A stretch of DNA of 64,000 bases, from the NCBI GenBank assembly GCA_963691655.1, contig OY829326.1, forward strand, positions 108,411,388 through 108,475,387. The letters run 5' to 3'. Made by a program: the position numbers and the translations under genes. This document shows, in pieces, positions 61,300 to 64,000 of this stretch; positions within the stretch are counted from its first letter, which is position 1, and each line of letters begins with the position of its first letter. This DNA comes from Toxonevra muliebris. Taxonomy: Eukaryota > Arthropoda > Insecta > Diptera > Pallopteridae. Under the pieces are notes generated by a model. It worked only from the letters and a program-made list of their open reading frames with translations, was not told where the DNA came from and searched no databases.

Positions 61300-61367
61300 G
61301 GTTAGGTTAGGTTGGAGCGGCTGTCGAGAGACACACTTAGGCCTGATCGGCCCATTGTGATACCACA
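61300..61367. repeat. GGTTA-rich repeat end abutting a DD37E insertion
   Basis: GGTTAGGTTAGGTTGGAGCG followed by GAGACACACTTAGGCC resembles a repeat fragment common in fly genomes. It is cut by the TA target at 61368. Confidence 0.4.
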
Positions 61368-61517
61368 TAACGAGTGAGATTAAAAAAATCTTAACACACG
61401 TTTTACATAATAATTTTTTTGGGTGGAAAATTTAAAAATTTCTTTGATCTAGTTATCTTTGAAAAATATGTCAGTTGTTATTTTTAATGACAAACATGTT
61501 GAGTTTGATCAAAATTA

Positions 61518-63170
61518 GTGAAGAAAAAGAAGGTACTTCTTAAAATTATTAAAAATTTTGTAAATTGGTCCCACAAAAAATTGGCCAAAGAATTGAAGGT
61601 CTGCCATCGAAATGTTTCCAATGTGCTTAAACAGTTTCAGGAGAATTTGGCCATCGATAGGAAACCTGGTTCGGGAAGAAAACAAGGACCACATGATATT
61701 GGGAAAGCCAAGAAAATAGAAAGCATATTGAAAAGATCTCCAAACACATCTGGTAGAAAAGCTGCCCGGTTAGCCCAGTGCTCTGACTATTTGTTGCGAA
61801 AAGTTAATGCCAATGCAGGTTTGAAAACATACAAAGTCCAAAAAGTTCCAGACAGGAATGCTTATACGCCAAAAGTAGGACTCGAAAATTAAAATCGAAT
61901 TTCATACAAAAATATTCATGTTGTATAATGGACGACGAAAAGTACTGGCAGATTTTACGCAGCTTCCGCGTCAAAACTTTTATGTTGCTGATGCTCGAGG
62001 AAATGTCGAAGAACAATTTAGAATCCAAAAGCAGACAAAATTTCCTAAAAAATTCCTGGTATGGCAAGCTATATGAAGTTGCGGCAAAAGAAGAAAGTCA
62101 TTTGTTACAGTGTGCTCTATACAGGGTGACAATTGTAAAGTGACGCAAGTTTAATACTCTGCAGCATGCTTTGCCATTTACCGTTACTTTCATTTAAAAA
62201 GCAAATTCATTCATCATTGGCTTTGCTTTTAATTTCATTTGAATTTTTGTTATTACATTTTGAAATTTCCATAAAAATGGACAAGGAAAATATTCGTCGT
62301 GAAATTATGAAATTTCATTTGGCAAATTATAGTAGCCGTCAAATTGCAAAGGCTTTAAATTTGTCAAGTCGTACGGTAGACCGAGCTATTATTCGATATA
62401 ATTGAACGGGGGGTTTTGAAGATAGAGACCGGGGAAAATTTTCAACAGTTGCCACTACCGGTTTAACAGAAAAAATTCGTAAACGAATCAAGCGAAATCC
62501 AAGGCGTTCAATGAGAAAAATCGCTAAGGAATGGGCTAATCCAATGGGCTACTCTATTTGGAGTATTTTAGAGAGTAAGGCTTGTGCATCTCAACACCAC
62601 AGTCTGGAGTCGCTGACAAATTCATTAGAGAAAGCCTGGACTGAAATTGATCAGGAAGTCCTGCGGCGAACAGTCCTACGATTTCCGGATCGATTGAAGG
62701 CATGTGTGCAGGCTAAAGGATGTTATATTGAATGAGGTGGGGTTCAAATGAATGCTTATATATTCAGCAATGTTAACACTTAATTGTACTTAATGGAAGT
62801 ACGTCCTTTTGAAAATAACTGCTGAAATGTGTGCGTCACTTTACGATTGTCACCCTGTAAATACCGAAATATACATCAAATAATGTTTGAAAAAATACTT
62901 CTTCCTTTCATAAGAGAGCACAATGAGTACACATATTTTTGGCTCGATTTCGCATCATGTCACTACGGCAAGAAAGCTCTGGAGTGGTACCACAGTAATA
63001 ACATAGTTTTTGTACCAAGAGAGACCAATCCTCCAAATTGTCCGGAGCTAAGACCAGTGGAGAGATATTTGGCTGTTGCGAAAAGAAACTTAAAAAGCAT
63101 AAAAAAGGTGTCCCAAAATACCGAAGATTTTAAAAGGAGATGGGCAAACTGTTCACAAAAAGGTGTCTGA
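61518..63170 (+). pseudogene. DD37E family G transposase, interrupted
   Basis: The N-terminal part (61518-61889) has a helix-turn-helix region W-S-H-K-K-L-A-K-E-L-K-V and a Gly-Arg-rich hook R-K-P-G-S-G-R-K. Frame changes follow, with M-D-D-E-K-Y (first Asp) at 61928. The maT-like insertion splits it at 62120. After the insertion it resumes K-Y-R-N-I-H-Q, W-L-D-F-A-S-C-H-Y-G-K (second Asp) and C-P-E-L-R-P-V-E-R-Y, with the Glu 37 residues on. This is DD37E, as in the otherwise different element at 23 kb. The C-terminus ends at 63170. Confidence 0.85.
62122..62857 (+). mobile_element. Nested maT-like element, 736 bp deletion derivative
   Basis: CAGGGTGACAATTGTAAAGT to its inverse ending CACCCTG, flanked by TA (62120-21, 62858-59). 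It is the same family as 48246-49535 with about 550 bp removed between the N-terminal block R-K-I-A-K-E-W-A-N and P-M-G-Y-S. The C-terminal 60 residues differ from the 48-kb copy at only a few positions. The third catalytic Asp is Gly here, and a TGA interrupts the N-terminal part at 62403. Confidence 0.9.
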
Positions 63171-63372
63171 AACAACTATCAAATCTCTAATGGAAGGCTT
63201 ACCAAAAAAAGTCCACAAGTTCATAAATAGTGGTTAGAACTATAAAAGGTATATTTTTCTGTAATTTTTAAAATATTATCAATTAAATAAAAAAAAATCA
63301 AAACTCTAAGATCAACCGTTTAAAAATTATTGAACTTTATATATGTTAAGATTTTTTCGATCTCACTCCTTA

Positions 63373-63639
63373 GTTGGACCTACAATTTAACGCCGATTCC
63401 AAACGGCAGTGTAGCAATTTTCTATCGGCTTGGTGGTTTTGCCATTACCAACCAATGTGTTTACTTGTACACTATCTTATAATTCTCATATACTTTATAT
63501 TGATAGTGAATATAAGAAAGTTATGAAAATTAACCACCAGGCGAAGACGCGAATCGAACTCGAACCTCCCGGATGAAAGTCTAGTGTACTATCTAGGTCG
63601 TCTTATATGTATATAAAAACTAGATTTTCGTTTGACTGC
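63373..63639 (-). other. Non-coding with a tRNA-like segment at 63532-63605
   Basis: On the minus strand, AAGACG near 63604 can pair with CGTCTT near 63543, enclosing a B-box-like GGTTCGAGTTCG and an anticodon-like CTTTCAT. The D and T stems are poor, so this may be a tRNA pseudogene or a tRNA-derived SINE head, not a functional tRNA. Confidence 0.3.
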
Positions 63640-64000
63640 GATTGAGCTGAAACTTCCACAATGTATTTGTTGTGAGGCCAAAAGTGCGCGTCAACATTCG
63701 TAACGGGGATTAGAGAAGTGATCGTGGTGCCTCGCATACAAAAATGAACTTTTATCTCAGGAACTTTTTGTAGTACGGCACGAAAGTAATATTTGTTCTC
63801 GGCATTTTGTACGAAAAGTGGGCGTGGTACCTCCCATACAAATCATATTTGAGTATGTCTCTCGAACCATATACAATATAGTACTGAAATTTCGTACAAA
63901 GACGCTGTTTGAAAATATCATACTACCGAAAAGATTTGAATGGGATTGGAAAGGGAGGTTTGGCACCTTCCATATTACTTTAATATTCATATTTTTTAAT
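63640..64000 (+). repeat. Interspersed repeat R3, copy 2
   Basis: TAGTACTGAAATTTCG and GATGGGATTGGAAA-type blocks (here GAATGGGATTGGAAAG) are shared in order with 16355-16435 inside the 1.4-kb TIR element. CCTCGCATAC and CCTCCCATAC phrases recur internally. No gene. Confidence 0.55.

Larger units (their letters stand above)
61368..63372. mobile_element. DD37E element, family G, copy B (split by a maT-like insertion)
   Basis: The left end CGAGTGAGATTAAAAAAATC and the inverse right end (GATTTTTTCGATCTCACTCC) are flanked by TA at 61368-69 and 63371-72. It is 2005 bp in all, of which 62120-62857 is the nested element plus its TA duplication. Confidence 0.85.

Noticed and set aside
61300..61320. 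Telomeric repeat
   Set aside because: Only two to three GGTTA units, followed by a dispersed-repeat sequence.
1..64000. CRISPR arrays, operons or prokaryotic defence systems
   Set aside because: No regular direct repeats with spacers and no bacterial-style gene packing. The repeats and introns are those of an insect genome.

Overview
The window looks like intergenic and intronic DNA from a higher fly (Diptera, Brachycera). It is AT-rich with short spliced exons, long introns, homopolymer tracts and many decayed insect transposons: mariner, Tc1-like, maT-like, rosa-like DD41D, hAT, TTAA-flanked MITEs, a Helitron, and RTE-, Jockey- and I-type LINEs. A DD41D element first described in Ceratitis makes a tephritid plausible, but the sequence does not fix the species. 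Nothing suggests a prokaryote or virus.

Host genes are few. On the minus strand, positions 1-517 hold two in-phase exons of a gene that leaves the window on the left (gene A). A second minus-strand gene (gene B) has a signal-peptide exon at 21426-21596 and two downstream exons at 5764-5856 and 5260-5640. All its junctions are phase 0. The proposed product is a 214-residue secreted protein with an RVKR processing site. The intron between its first two coding exons would be about 15.6 kb and is filled with transposons. A weak third candidate is a hydrophobic first exon at 58297-58468 (minus). I recognise none of these as a named gene.

The rest is mobile DNA and its debris. 1.4-4.2 kb: a MITE, a hAT-like element carrying a TTAA MITE, and a hAT transposase remnant. 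7.4-20.7 kb (mostly gene B intron): a DD41D remnant, a TTAA MITE, a 126-bp tandem repeat, inverted repeats, a Helitron, a 1.4-kb TIR element, two short hairpins and a large foldback palindrome. 22.6-24.5 kb: a DD37E element inside another TIR element. 28.4-29.7 kb: a mariner. 29.7-37.3 kb: MITEs and LINE fragments. 40-41.2 kb: a rosa-like DD41D element. 42-44.3 kb: a hAT element inserted in the end of a TTAA MITE. 46.2-46.8 kb: a Jockey RT fragment. 48.2-49.5 kb: a maT-like DD37D element. 52.9-54.8 kb: a LINE/mariner/RTE mosaic. 56.7-57.6 and 61.4-63.4 kb: two copies of a second DD37E family, the latter split by a maT-like insertion.

Every transposase and reverse transcriptase seen here is broken by stops, frameshifts or deletions, so the window is best read as a transposon graveyard in and around a few host genes. 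The most informative signals are the datable nested insertions, the foldback palindrome, the short hairpins, and the two unrecognised spliced genes. I saw no convincing new multi-gene system.
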